16,463 nucleotides of DNA. Origin: an uncultured Collinsella sp. (GTDB lineage: Bacteria; Actinomycetota; Coriobacteriia; Coriobacteriales; Coriobacteriaceae). The notes below the pieces were generated by a model, which made no database searches, was not told where the DNA came from, and worked only from the letters and a program-made list of their open reading frames with translations. Within the stretch, counting starts at the first letter, position 1. Each line of letters opens with the position of its first letter. Location: positions 1 to 16,463 of the forward strand of contig CATZIG010000023.1 in assembly GCA_958419975.1 (NCBI GenBank), given 5' to 3'. Below, one piece after another: positions 9,761 to 16,463 of this stretch. The position numbers and the translations under genes were made by a program.

Positions 9761-10697
9761 AGAGAGCACCGAAGAGGATGGCGTAGGTAGTGGATTCGCC
9801 GAGCTTGAGCTCGTCGCCGGGATTGAGTTGGGCGGAACGGCCGGGCTCGACCTGAATGCAGACGCGCGTGGCCCCGTTTACCACCACGGTTCCGTTGGTG
9901 GACGACAAGTCCTCGACGTGCCAGATATTTTGAGCATCGCACCAGATATGGGCATGGCGGGCCGAGACATCGTCGCCGACGTCGGTAATATCGCCCTCAC
10001 CAGTGGCCAGCGCGCCAATCTCAACACCCTGCTCACTCGGCTGAATCCAGCGCGGGGCGCTCACGACAAAACTGTTTTGCACGCGCAGCAAGCCCAAGGG
10101 GTGCGCCGGGGCGGGTTCGCGTTCGCCCGCGGTCAGCGACATGCCAAGCGAACGCGGCGTGGAGGTGCCTCCGCCACAGGTCGCGTGCGCGTAGTCGATG
10201 GCATAGTTCACCGAGGACCGCACATCCGCCGAACAACCGACGGCGACAAACAGCACCAGCACGGCCTCGGCGCGCTCGGCGGGCATGAGTTCCGCCGCCT
10301 GGGACAGGCGATCGAGCGCGTTGCGATAGAGATTCGTGTCCTGGTGGCACTCTTCGAGCGCGCGCACCATCGGTTCACCTGCAGGACCGCACACCATATT
10401 GATCACAGCCGTGGAGTCCATGGGATTGCGCTGGCGCAGGGCCAGTTGTGACATAATACGCGCAGCCGAGGTACCGTATTCGGCAAAGTAGCGCTGCTGA
10501 AGCGTGCCGACCGGCGCGCGAACGATAAAGCGGGAAACCCAAGAGCGATCGGCGGCCCGGCTCTGCGGGCTGCGGCCGTCGGCGAGCGGACGGGACGAAA
10601 GCACCAAGCCGCACAGCTCGATATGGCTCAGATGCGCCGCGCGCTTAAAGATGTCAAACATGGCCCCGCATGGGGTGAGCTCAACTTGAGATGCCAT
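9759..10697 (-). CDS. FHA-domain protein, partner of the adjacent Ser/Thr kinase
   Basis: 312 residues. The C-terminal part (about 215-310) is a forkhead-associated domain, which binds phosphothreonine peptides: VSARHAHIW (S245, R247, H248) and EDLSSTNGTVVVNG (S265, S266, T267, N268) are the classic conserved blocks. The first ~195 residues are mostly helical in appearance and match no family I recognise. No signal peptide or membrane helix is seen, so it is cytoplasmic. ATG 10697-10695 lies 3 nt after the kinase stop, and its AAGGAGG site is within the last codons of the kinase gene, so translation is probably coupled. The natural inference is that the kinase phosphorylates either this protein or a ligand bound by its FHA domain. 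Confidence 0.9.
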   Translation of the reverse strand: MASQVELTPCGAMFDIFKRAAHLSHIELCGLVLSSRPLADGRSPQSRAADRSWVSRFIVRAPVGTLQQRYFAEYGTSAARIMSQLALRQRNPMDSTAVINMVCGPAGEPMVRALEECHQDTNLYRNALDRLSQAAELMPAERAEAVLVLFVAVGCSADVRSSVNYAIDYAHATCGGGTSTPRSLGMSLTAGEREPAPAHPLGLLRVQNSFVVSAPRWIQPSEQGVEIGALATGEGDITDVGDDVSARHAHIWCDAQNIWHVEDLSSTNGTVVVNGATRVCIQVEPGRSAQLNPGDELKLGESTTYAILFGAL

Positions 10698-10700
10698 GAC

Positions 10701-12545
10701 CTAGGCCTCCTTGGTCGTAGAAATAGAATCGGACGATACTTCGACAGGTCCGCCAAAAGTACGGGCAGCTGCGGCTCCACCGGCAAGCGGAGTCGCCATC
10801 TGGGCTTTTGTGCGTCGCGGTGCCGAAACGGGAAGTTCAAAGGCAAAGCCCATCGCAAGCAAAAACCACGTAAGCGTATAGGTTGCAACCAGAGCGGCAA
10901 CAAGGCCGCCCATCACGGCGCGTTGGGAAAATACGCTACATGCAGCCACGACCAGCACCGGAACCTCGCAGGCAGAAAGCGCAAGCACACCCTGCAGGAA
11001 CCCCGAGCGCCGATCACGCGCAAGTGCCCCCGCGGCAATGCCGGCTATGCCTGGCAGCGCCAACGCCAGTGCGGCGATAATACCCGGTAGCGACCCAGAC
11101 CACACGAGCGATCCCAAAGTCGCCGTCACGCGAGCGCCCGACGCCAGCAGCGCGGCCGAAACAACGACCACAGCCCAAACCACGCCACAGACGACCGTCG
11201 CGCCGACCATCAGCGCGCGACGAACCGCGCGGCCGGACGCATCCATGGGGCACGGCGTGAGCGGCTCGCCGCGGAGCGAACGACCGACATTTTGCGCATA
11301 GTGGTCACAAAACGCCGAGAGCGCCGCCTCGACCGCCGCCGGCTCGGGACGATCTTTTTGATGGCTGGACAGACAGGCCATCACCACGTCGAACAGCTGG
11401 GCATCGACAAACGCCAGCGCATCGCGTAGCTCTTCGGAATCCGGCTCAAGCCCCAGCTGCTGGGCCTGCTCGGCCGCGGCGAGCGCCACATCGGGCTCAC
11501 GACGAAGCAACTGAGTCAAATCGCAACCGGGCGCATGGGCACCAATGGGATAGTCGGGCCGCGTGTCCATCTTGAGACGATAGGGGCTGGCGATGTCGCG
11601 CGTCTTTTTGCGCGAACCCGAGGTGCCCGAAGTGCCCGGCGCGGCTTCGTATGGCGCGACGCCGGCAATGAGCTCGTAAACCGTGCTTGCCGCGGCGTAG
11701 ACGTCGATCGCCGGCGACATACGCAAAGCGCGCAGGTCGGGAATATCGTCGGTGAGCATCTCGGGCGGGGCATAGGCAACCGTCGCGCGACGCAGCGTGG
11801 CATAACGCTCCGTAAACGACGCCTTGCCGCCGGTACCGGCCACGGCCGACGCAGGCTCGAGCGCCAGCGACGAGCCAAAGTCGATCAGGCACAGGTCAAA
11901 GGTGCCCTCGGCAAGCTGCCGGTCAAGCGACAGGCGCGCCGTACGCACCATAATATTAGCGGGCGAGATATCGCGATGGACAAAGCCCTCACCCACCAGG
12001 CTCATACGGCAGAGCAGATCGAACAGGTCGCGACCCAGACGCGCCGCCACAAGCGGCGACAGGCGTCCGGCATCGTCCACGGCGAGTCGCGAACGCAAGC
12101 GGGCAAGCGTCTCGCCCTCGACCCATTCCATGACAATTGCAGGCACACCGTCGACCTCGCCCCAGCCATAGAGGCGGGGAAAGCCCTTAAGGCCCGAAAG
12201 GGCGCGATGGCATTCGTATTCCTCGCGAAACGCCGCCTTGAACTTGGCGACCAGCACCTCGTGAGCGGCATCGTCGTCAAACTCATCGCGCGTCGGCAAG
12301 ATGAGCTGCTTGAGTGCCACGGCCTCGCCTTGGGCGTTGACGGCACGCGTCACGCGGCCGATACCGCCACGGCGCATGGTGGCATCGTCGGCAAACAGCA
12401 TCGTAAAACGACGCAGATAGGCAGGCAGTTCGTCCTGACCGAGCGCAATGGCCGGCTCAAACCCGTCGACACGCGCCAGGCGCAGGCCGACCATCGGATC
12501 GCGACCGAGCGATTGTGGTGTGGTGGATGTAAGATCGGTCATCAT
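10701..12545 (-). CDS. Ser/Thr protein kinase with four C-terminal membrane helices
   Basis: 614 residues. The Hanks-type kinase domain covers roughly residues 50-330: glycine loop GGIGRV (60-65), VALK lysine K79, a helix-C glutamate around 108-111, catalytic H190-R191-D192 with N197 (HRDISPANIMV), D222-F-G, and YAPPEM as the APE motif. All key residues are present, so it should be active. Residues ~330-440 are a soluble linker. Then come four hydrophobic segments between about 443 and 570, and a ~45-residue soluble tail. No PASTA repeats or other extracellular sensor are present, unlike the usual PknB type. It starts at ATG 12545-12543, overlapping the upstream stop as ATGA, with a second ATG directly after. 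The lack of a strong ribosome binding site fits translational coupling. It belongs to a three-gene cassette with the FHA protein. Confidence 0.92.
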   Translation of the reverse strand: MMTDLTSTTPQSLGRDPMVGLRLARVDGFEPAIALGQDELPAYLRRFTMLFADDATMRRGGIGRVTRAVNAQGEAVALKQLILPTRDEFDDDAAHEVLVAKFKAAFREEYECHRALSGLKGFPRLYGWGEVDGVPAIVMEWVEGETLARLRSRLAVDDAGRLSPLVAARLGRDLFDLLCRMSLVGEGFVHRDISPANIMVRTARLSLDRQLAEGTFDLCLIDFGSSLALEPASAVAGTGGKASFTERYATLRRATVAYAPPEMLTDDIPDLRALRMSPAIDVYAAASTVYELIAGVAPYEAAPGTSGTSGSRKKTRDIASPYRLKMDTRPDYPIGAHAPGCDLTQLLRREPDVALAAAEQAQQLGLEPDSEELRDALAFVDAQLFDVVMACLSSHQKDRPEPAAVEAALSAFCDHYAQNVGRSLRGEPLTPCPMDASGRAVRRALMVGATVVCGVVWAVVVVSAALLASGARVTATLGSLVWSGSLPGIIAALALALPGIAGIAAGALARDRRSGFLQGVLALSACEVPVLVVAACSVFSQRAVMGGLVAALVATYTLTWFLLAMGFAFELPVSAPRRTKAQMATPLAGGAAAARTFGGPVEVSSDSISTTKEA

Positions 12546-13447
12546 AGGGCAAGCGCCGCCACGTTATTGTTGAAGTTACCGAGCGCGACGTCATCATCGC
12601 CGTAATGGCCGACCCATTGACATAGGTTGGTGTAACAGCCCCACAGATTGGCATACTGCTGATACCACTTTGACCGGGGCGAGAATGTCTGACGACCGAA
12701 CTCGGCTCGAATGACAAACATCTCCCCGACCAGGCTGTCGCACGGCCTGGGATCTCCCGTAGAGTTATAGGTCGAGACCACGTCATTGGCACGAGAAACA
12801 TAGCCGTCGAGCATGTTGTACTTGGTCACAAGCCAACTGTGAATGCTCTCTTCCTCAGCAGCGGAAAGGCCACCGGAGTTTGCATCGTTGTCAGTGTTGC
12901 CGCCCGTCGAGCCGCCGTTTTCAGACCCTCCGGTAGAGGAACCCGACCCAGAGCCGCCGCCCGAACTCGACGAATCCGAGCCGGAGCCAGAAGTATCCGA
13001 GCTACCGGGCTTTCCGGACTGCTGGGCGTCCTGCCCCTTCTGCTGCTCGACCTTATTCACCGTTGCCGCCACGCTATTGTTGGACAACCGATCGATGATC
13101 TTGGTGTTGGTGAGCACGATGGTTTTGCCATTGGCAAGCGTGACTTCGTTGTCCGGGGCCTCGGCGCCGTCCGCATCGTCGGTGCCAAACACAATATGCC
13201 CGACCACACTTGCCCAAGCATATCCAGTCGTGGTGCCCAGATCACTTTTGACCTCATGCCCCACGCGCGGTTCGCGTGCGGCATGCGCCTGCATCATGGA
13301 CGGCACGGTCATGCCATAGGCAGAAACGCCAGCTATGACCAGCACCAGCGAGCACGACAGCAGCGCGTACGCCCGAGGCGCCAGGCCCAGCCGGCGTCGC
13401 ATGCGCACCGCGGCGCCGCGCTTTGTCTGAGTGCCACCGGGCCGCAT
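12542..13447 (-). CDS. Membrane-anchored or exported protein with Ser/Gly linker, first gene of kinase-FHA cassette
   Basis: 301 residues from ATG 13447-13445, which follows a strong GGAGGA site. A basic N-terminus is followed by one hydrophobic helix (about 25-45); AHA-ARE just after could be a signal peptidase site, or the helix stays as an anchor. Then comes a ~90-residue domain (around YAWASVVGHIVFG and VTLANGKTIVLTNTKIIDRL), a Ser/Gly/Asn/Thr-rich low-complexity linker of about 55 residues, and a C-terminal helical-looking domain of ~90 residues with three cysteines (PRPCDSL, WGCYTNLCQW) that could form a disulfide outside the cell. I do not recognise either domain. It shares a 4-nt overlap with the kinase gene, so it could be the kinase's extracellular sensor or a substrate. 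An in-frame ATG at 13504 would add 19 residues. Confidence 0.82.
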   Translation of the reverse strand: MRPGGTQTKRGAAVRMRRRLGLAPRAYALLSCSLVLVIAGVSAYGMTVPSMMQAHAAREPRVGHEVKSDLGTTTGYAWASVVGHIVFGTDDADGAEAPDNEVTLANGKTIVLTNTKIIDRLSNNSVAATVNKVEQQKGQDAQQSGKPGSSDTSGSGSDSSSSGGGSGSGSSTGGSENGGSTGGNTDNDANSGGLSAAEEESIHSWLVTKYNMLDGYVSRANDVVSTYNSTGDPRPCDSLVGEMFVIRAEFGRQTFSPRSKWYQQYANLWGCYTNLCQWVGHYGDDDVALGNFNNNVAALAL

Positions 13448-13469
13448 GCGTTCTCCTCCAACAAAAACA

Positions 13470-13487
13470 CGCCGCTCGGGAGCGGCG
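13470..13487 (-). terminator. Terminator-like hairpin with U-tract in the leader of the kinase cassette
   Basis: CGCCGCTC (13470-13477) and GAGCGGCG (13480-13487) form a 7-8 bp GC stem with a very small loop. On the minus strand TGTTTTTGTT follows, then the GGAGGA ribosome binding site. It may end transcripts coming from recR, or act as an attenuator for the kinase cassette, since the likely promoter lies upstream of it. Confidence 0.65.
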
Positions 13488-13509
13488 CATTCATTCGAAT
13501 CCATATTTG

Positions 13510-13540
13510 AGTGTATCAGCGAACCCAAAAGGTTGCGCAA
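13510..13540 (-). promoter_or_regulatory. Candidate promoter of the kinase-FHA cassette
   Basis: On the minus strand TTGCGC (13540-13535) is followed after 19 nt (18 nt from TGCGCA) by TACACT (13515-13510). An in-frame ATG lies only 6 nt after the -10, at 13504. The -35 overlaps the dyad GTTGCGCAAC (13532-13541). Sequence-only prediction. Confidence 0.45.
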
Positions 13541-13601
13541 CGAATGGGCAAATTAAGGATGCGAGCGGAAGCATCCATGCGATAAGCGGATACGAAGCAT
13601 C

Positions 13602-13617
13602 TTTGTTGCACAACAAA
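13602..13617. promoter_or_regulatory. Operator-like dyad TTTGTTG-CA-CAACAAA
   Basis: A perfect 7+2+7 inverted repeat lies between recR and the kinase cassette, about 60 nt upstream of the candidate -35. Its size and symmetry fit a dimeric regulator site. Nearby, GGATGC/GCATCC (13557-13562 with 13571-13576) and a CGCACGG/CCGTGCG hairpin (13626-13632 with 13649-13655) add more symmetry; the last may be a weak 3' structure for recR. Confidence 0.45.
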
Positions 13618-13692
13618 ATCACAGTCGCACGGTGAAATTATGACTACCCCGTGCGTCGCGAGGAAAACATGCGGCAGGAGCAGGCTCGCCGC

Positions 13693-14289
13693 CTAAATCG
13701 CGCGGCGGGCCTCGATAGCGCGGCCAAGCGTAAGCTCGTCGGCATACTCCAGGTCGCCGCCCACGGGAAGGCCGCTTGCCAGACGCGACACCTCGACGCC
13801 CAACGGCTTGATGGTACGGGCCAGGTAGCTCGCCGTGGTCTCGCCCTCGATGTTGGGGTTGGTGGCGATGATGACCTCATGGATATCCTCGTGGCCCAGA
13901 CGCGCCAGCAGCTCGCGGATGTGCAACTGCTCGGGACCAATCTTGTCCATGGGACTGATCACGCCGCCCAATACGTGGTAGAGACCGTGGTAGCTGCCCG
14001 TGCGCTCGATCGCCTGGACGTCGCGCGGCTCGCCCACCACGCAAATGCGAGTGGTATCGCGCATCGGGTCCTGGCAGATGGAGCACTCGTCGGCCGTGGC
14101 GTAGTTAAAGCAGCGGCTGCAAAAGTGGACCTCCTGCTTGACCTCCAGGATGGCCTCGGCCAGGCGGCGGGCCTCCTCGGCATCGGCCTCGAGCAGGTAA
14201 TAGGCGATGCGCTGGGCCGACTTGGGACCAATGCCCGGCAGACGGCCCAGCTCATCGAGCAGTTTTTGCAGACTGTGATTCGCACTCAT
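13693..14289 (-). CDS. recR: Recombination protein RecR
   Basis: 198 residues, the standard RecR length. RecR works with RecF and RecO to load RecA on gapped DNA during recombinational repair in the cytoplasm. Domains in order: an N-terminal helix-hairpin-helix region (LGRLPGIGPKSAQRIAYYLL, about 14-33), a four-cysteine zinc finger (CSRC...CSIC, about 57-72), and the Toprim domain (ICVVGEPRDVQAIERTG and later NPNIEGETTASYLAR). Start: ATG 14289-14287, 13 nt after the ybaB stop and without a strong ribosome binding site, so translation probably depends on ybaB. The order ybaB-recR is conserved across bacteria. Confidence 0.97.
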   Translation of the reverse strand: MSANHSLQKLLDELGRLPGIGPKSAQRIAYYLLEADAEEARRLAEAILEVKQEVHFCSRCFNYATADECSICQDPMRDTTRICVVGEPRDVQAIERTGSYHGLYHVLGGVISPMDKIGPEQLHIRELLARLGHEDIHEVIIATNPNIEGETTASYLARTIKPLGVEVSRLASGLPVGGDLEYADELTLGRAIEARRAI

Positions 14290-14302
14290 ATATATGCGTG
14301 TC

Positions 14303-14623
14303 TTAGAACGGCATGCCCGGGATGTTGAGGCCGCCGGTGATGGCGCCCATCTGCTTGTTGGCGAGCTCGTTGACGCCGCGGACGGCCTCGTTGACGGCAG
14401 CCATGATCATATCCTGCAGCATATCGACGTCCTCGGGATCGAGGGCATCGGGATCGATGGTGAGGTTGACGAGCTCCATCTCGCCGTTAACGGTCACCTT
14501 GACCATGCCGCCGCCGGCAGAGGCGTCGACGGTCTGGGACTTGAGGTTCTCCTGCGCGGCGGCAAGCTGCTCCTGCATCTTGCGAGCCTGCTTCATCATC
14601 TGCTGCATGTTCATACCGGCCAT
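14303..14623 (-). CDS. ybaB: YbaB/EbfC family nucleoid-associated protein
   Basis: 106 residues, typical of this small DNA-binding family. The methionine/glutamine-rich N-terminal helix (MNMQQMMKQARKMQEQL) is a hallmark, followed by the beta sheet core (GGGMVKVTVNGEMELVNLTIDP) and a C-terminal helix (DMLQDMIMAAVNEAV). The protein forms dimers that bind DNA and is thought to help nucleoid structure or RecF-pathway repair. Start: ATG 14623-14621 after AAAGGAG. It lies directly upstream of recR, probably in one operon. Confidence 0.95.
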   Translation of the reverse strand: MAGMNMQQMMKQARKMQEQLAAAQENLKSQTVDASAGGGMVKVTVNGEMELVNLTIDPDALDPEDVDMLQDMIMAAVNEAVRGVNELANKQMGAITGGLNIPGMPF

Positions 14624-14963
14624 GATGGCTCCTTTACGTGCGGCCGCACGCCGAGCTGCAAGGGCAGCCGGAGCACGGCGGGACTTTCAAACTCAAAAAT
14701 CGTACCACGGCGCGAGGCCAGCGAACGGGGCGGACACGCTACCTCAGTCGATATACATGTCCTCCAGCGCAGGCCGCGCCTAAAGATTATGCAAGGTCGA
14801 ATAATTCGCATCTGCATAATATTGAAAGCTAAATCTTGTAGAGCCGAAATCCGACATTTAATGCGTACCACTAAATGGCTAAATGCCGAGCCACTACTCG
14901 AGGCGGCACGCATGACGGCGGGGTATAATTTGATTGCCTTAGATAGCAATTTGGAGGTGCCCC
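14624..14963. promoter_or_regulatory. Divergent promoter region between ybaB and the small membrane protein gene
   Basis: About 340 nt without a gene, AT-rich from about 14780 to 14945. It contains a concentric dyad at 14786-14820: outer arms ATTATGCA/TGCATAAT and inner CGAATAATTCG share the same centre at 14803. For the plus gene, a perfect TATAAT lies at 14924-14929, 35 nt before its start, but the -35 region is poor. For ybaB, CATAAT or TATTAT on the minus strand, both overlapping the dyad arms, are possible -10 boxes without a good -35. Confidence 0.55.
14786..14820. promoter_or_regulatory. Concentric 35-bp dyad, candidate operator
   Basis: ATTATGCA (14786-14793) and TGCATAAT (14813-14820) are perfect inverted arms. 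Between them CGAATAATTCG (14798-14808) is a perfect odd palindrome with the same centre; only two 4-nt steps are asymmetric. This is the signature of a site for a dimeric or tetrameric regulator, placed between two divergent genes. Confidence 0.6.
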
Positions 14964-15437
14964 ATGAATGCCCCCGACGCGCTCCAAAACATCCGCTCAA
15001 AACACCCCGTTGCATACGTGGTTCTCTATCTCTTTGTCGGCTGGGCATTGCTGGTTGTCATCACCCATGCTATAGCCTTTGGAGCAGAACTGCTGGTAGC
15101 CAGCTCGGATAAGCCCGTTGTCAAATGGGAGGCGACCGACGAGTGCGTCGACGGAACCCGAACCGTTTACTACAACAGCCCGTCCCTCTACCAAGAGCTC
15201 AAGGTCGAGATTAATAACTCCAAGATTGTCGATGCCGAGCTAGGCGACTATTCGACAATCGGAGCAACCGTCGACGCCGAGCAAGTCGAGCACACAGACA
15301 GCCATGCGACGTATCGTATCGACCTCAACATCCTAGGCCGGCCGTCGCGCACCTGTTTGCTCGAATGCGATATACGCGGCACCACACTACACATGTCCGA
15401 AATACAAATGCGCCCGGGCAAGGGGTTCTCTTCTTGA
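14964..15437 (+). CDS. Small membrane-anchored protein of unknown function
   Basis: 157 residues starting at ATG 14964 after a strong GGAGGTG site. A short cytoplasmic N-terminus is followed by one long hydrophobic segment (about 15-46, AYVVLYLFVGWALLVVITHA onward), then a ~110-residue polar, beta-rich-looking domain outside the membrane. That domain has two cysteines (DECVDG and RTCLLEC, the latter with a second nearby). I recognise no family. The gene lies opposite to its neighbours, between dnaX and ybaB, two genes that usually are adjacent. It converges on dnaX with only 21 nt between stop codons and no terminator visible there. A TATAAT box and a large dyad precede it, suggesting its own regulation. 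Confidence 0.78.
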   Translation: MNAPDALQNIRSKHPVAYVVLYLFVGWALLVVITHAIAFGAELLVASSDKPVVKWEATDECVDGTRTVYYNSPSLYQELKVEINNSKIVDAELGDYSTIGATVDAEQVEHTDSHATYRIDLNILGRPSRTCLLECDIRGTTLHMSEIQMRPGKGFSS

Positions 15438-15458
15438 GCAGTATACCCACCCGTACGG

Positions 15459-16463
15459 CTACTCCACCGGTTTGAAGATGGTGGCCTGACCGAAGACACT
15501 GCGGATGAGGTCTTTGGCCTCGTCCTCGGTCTGCGGGATGCTCGGGGCTGCGCCCTGGTGGCCGAAGGGGCTGCCGGCGCCGGGGTTGGACTCCCAGGGA
15601 GCTGCAGGAGCGTCCTCCTCTTTGGGGGCAGCTACAGCGGACTTGGGCGCGGGCGTCGCACCCGGCACGTCGAACGGAGGCAGATCGTCCCCGCTCGCAT
15701 CGCCAGCGAAGCCGCCGACCATGGCGTCGTCGTAGGGCACCTGCTCGGATTCCCACGACGCAGCCTGCGCAGACGGCTGAGTCTTGGGAGCGGACGCGCG
15801 CTCGGGCGCTCGGGGCGCGGGCTCGGTCGGGAGCTGACCCGTAGCGGGGGCGCCGGCGGGGTTGTCGGAGCGCAGCCAGGGGGTCTTGGCCAGGTCGGAT
15901 GGCTTGGGCACAGGCGCGGCAACGGGCTTGGGCGCGGGGACCGAAGCAACCGGTTTGGGCGCAGCGGGCTCAGGCGCCGACGGGGTCGGTGCCGCCACCG
16001 GTGCCGCTTTCGGCTGCGTCGCGCTAGTGCTCGAGGATACACGGACCGCCGAGGACACGGGTTGCGGGTCCGCAGATGCCGCAGCCCGTGCAGATGGAGA
16101 ATGCTCCTCATGTTGAGGAGCCGGCGTGCCACCCCCATCCAAGACATAGTCGACGGTACGACGACCGAAGACCGCGCTGACTGTCGGCAGGACTACCGAC
16201 TGCGTGTCGGCGCGACCGAGCATCTTGATGGCAAAGGTCGAACCCGCGGGGAACGAAACCGTGAGCTTGGAGCCGTCGTCGGCCGTGGCGCGGGCATTGA
16301 GCAAAAGCCCTGCGTAGGAGGCCTGGCGCGCCTTGACGCGCTCGACGACCTCGGCCCATTTGCGCTGGAGCTCGCCGGCATCCTCAACCGCAGGGGTCTC
16401 GGCGGCGCCGGCGGCAGCAACCTGGGCGGCGCTGTTGGGCTTGGACACCGGCACAGTCGATGC
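15459..16463 (-). CDS. dnaX: DNA polymerase III subunit gamma/tau, C-terminal part (5' end off window)
   Basis: An open frame of 334 codons to the right edge, ending at TAG 15461-15459. The ATPase part lies outside the window. The visible start holds the DnaX C-terminal domain (QRKWAEVVERVKARQ ... LLLNARATADDGSKLTVSF ... VSAVFGRR), then a ~190-residue Pro/Ala-rich, disordered linker, an acidic DDLPPFDV patch, and a final helix-like segment ending GQATIFKPVE. Tau links polymerase and helicase at the fork; the tail probably binds polymerase or another replisome partner, which I infer from position only. The downstream presence of ybaB and recR supports the call. No slippage site for the shorter gamma form can be judged here. 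Confidence 0.87.
   Translation of the reverse strand, partial: ASTVPVSKPNSAAQVAAAGAAETPAVEDAGELQRKWAEVVERVKARQASYAGLLLNARATADDGSKLTVSFPAGSTFAIKMLGRADTQSVVLPTVSAVFGRRTVDYVLDGGGTPAPQHEEHSPSARAAASADPQPVSSAVRVSSSTSATQPKAAPVAAPTPSAPEPAAPKPVASVPAPKPVAAPVPKPSDLAKTPWLRSDNPAGAPATGQLPTEPAPRAPERASAPKTQPSAQAASWESEQVPYDDAMVGGFAGDASGDDLPPFDVPGATPAPKSAVAAPKEEDAPAAPWESNPGAGSPFGHQGAAPSIPQTEDEAKDLIRSVFGQATIFKPVE

Noticed and set aside
11535..12605. 356-codon plus-strand frame opposite the kinase
   Set aside because: Kinase motifs on the minus strand are complete; the plus frame has no recognisable features.

Overview
The window reads as chromosomal DNA of a high-GC anaerobic actinobacterium of the class Coriobacteriia, most like Collinsella. 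This is inferred from codon use, a single-chain pyruvate:ferredoxin oxidoreductase, the gene content and the short GGGGAC-type palindromic repeats; no rRNA or other marker gene is present to prove it. I see no tRNA, rRNA, CRISPR array, insertion sequence or phage gene. Most genes lie on the minus strand and many have clear AGGAGG-type ribosome binding sites.

Layout. 1-2605 (minus): an APC-family amino acid permease followed by a metal-dependent amidohydrolase that runs off the left edge, probably an uptake-and-hydrolysis pair. 2960-3961 (plus): a membrane-anchored C39-like cysteine peptidase whose stop codon lies inside a palindromic repeat. 4150-5112 (minus): carbamate kinase, with a strong terminator and a long AT-rich regulatory leader. 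5510-5758: a dense cluster of inverted repeats, including a 125-nt nested palindrome around the terminator of the next gene. 5769-9308 (minus): pyruvate:ferredoxin oxidoreductase (nifJ/por), which links pyruvate to acetyl-CoA and reduced ferredoxin. Carbamate kinase yields ATP by substrate-level phosphorylation, so both genes fit a fermentative, amino-acid-using lifestyle.

9759-13447 (minus): a tightly packed three-gene cassette made of an exported or anchored protein with a Ser/Gly linker, a Ser/Thr protein kinase with four C-terminal membrane helices, and an FHA-domain protein. The first two genes overlap by ATGA and the last two are 3 nt apart with the ribosome binding site inside the kinase gene. 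This is the most interesting block: it looks like a membrane phospho-signalling unit of a kind I do not recognise. Its leader carries a terminator-like hairpin and a possible leaderless alternative start.

13693-16463: the housekeeping set recR, ybaB and dnaX (3' part), all minus. The usual dnaX-ybaB-recR order is kept, but a plus-strand gene for a small membrane-anchored protein of unknown function sits between dnaX and ybaB. A concentric dyad of 35 bp lies in the divergent promoter region beside it.
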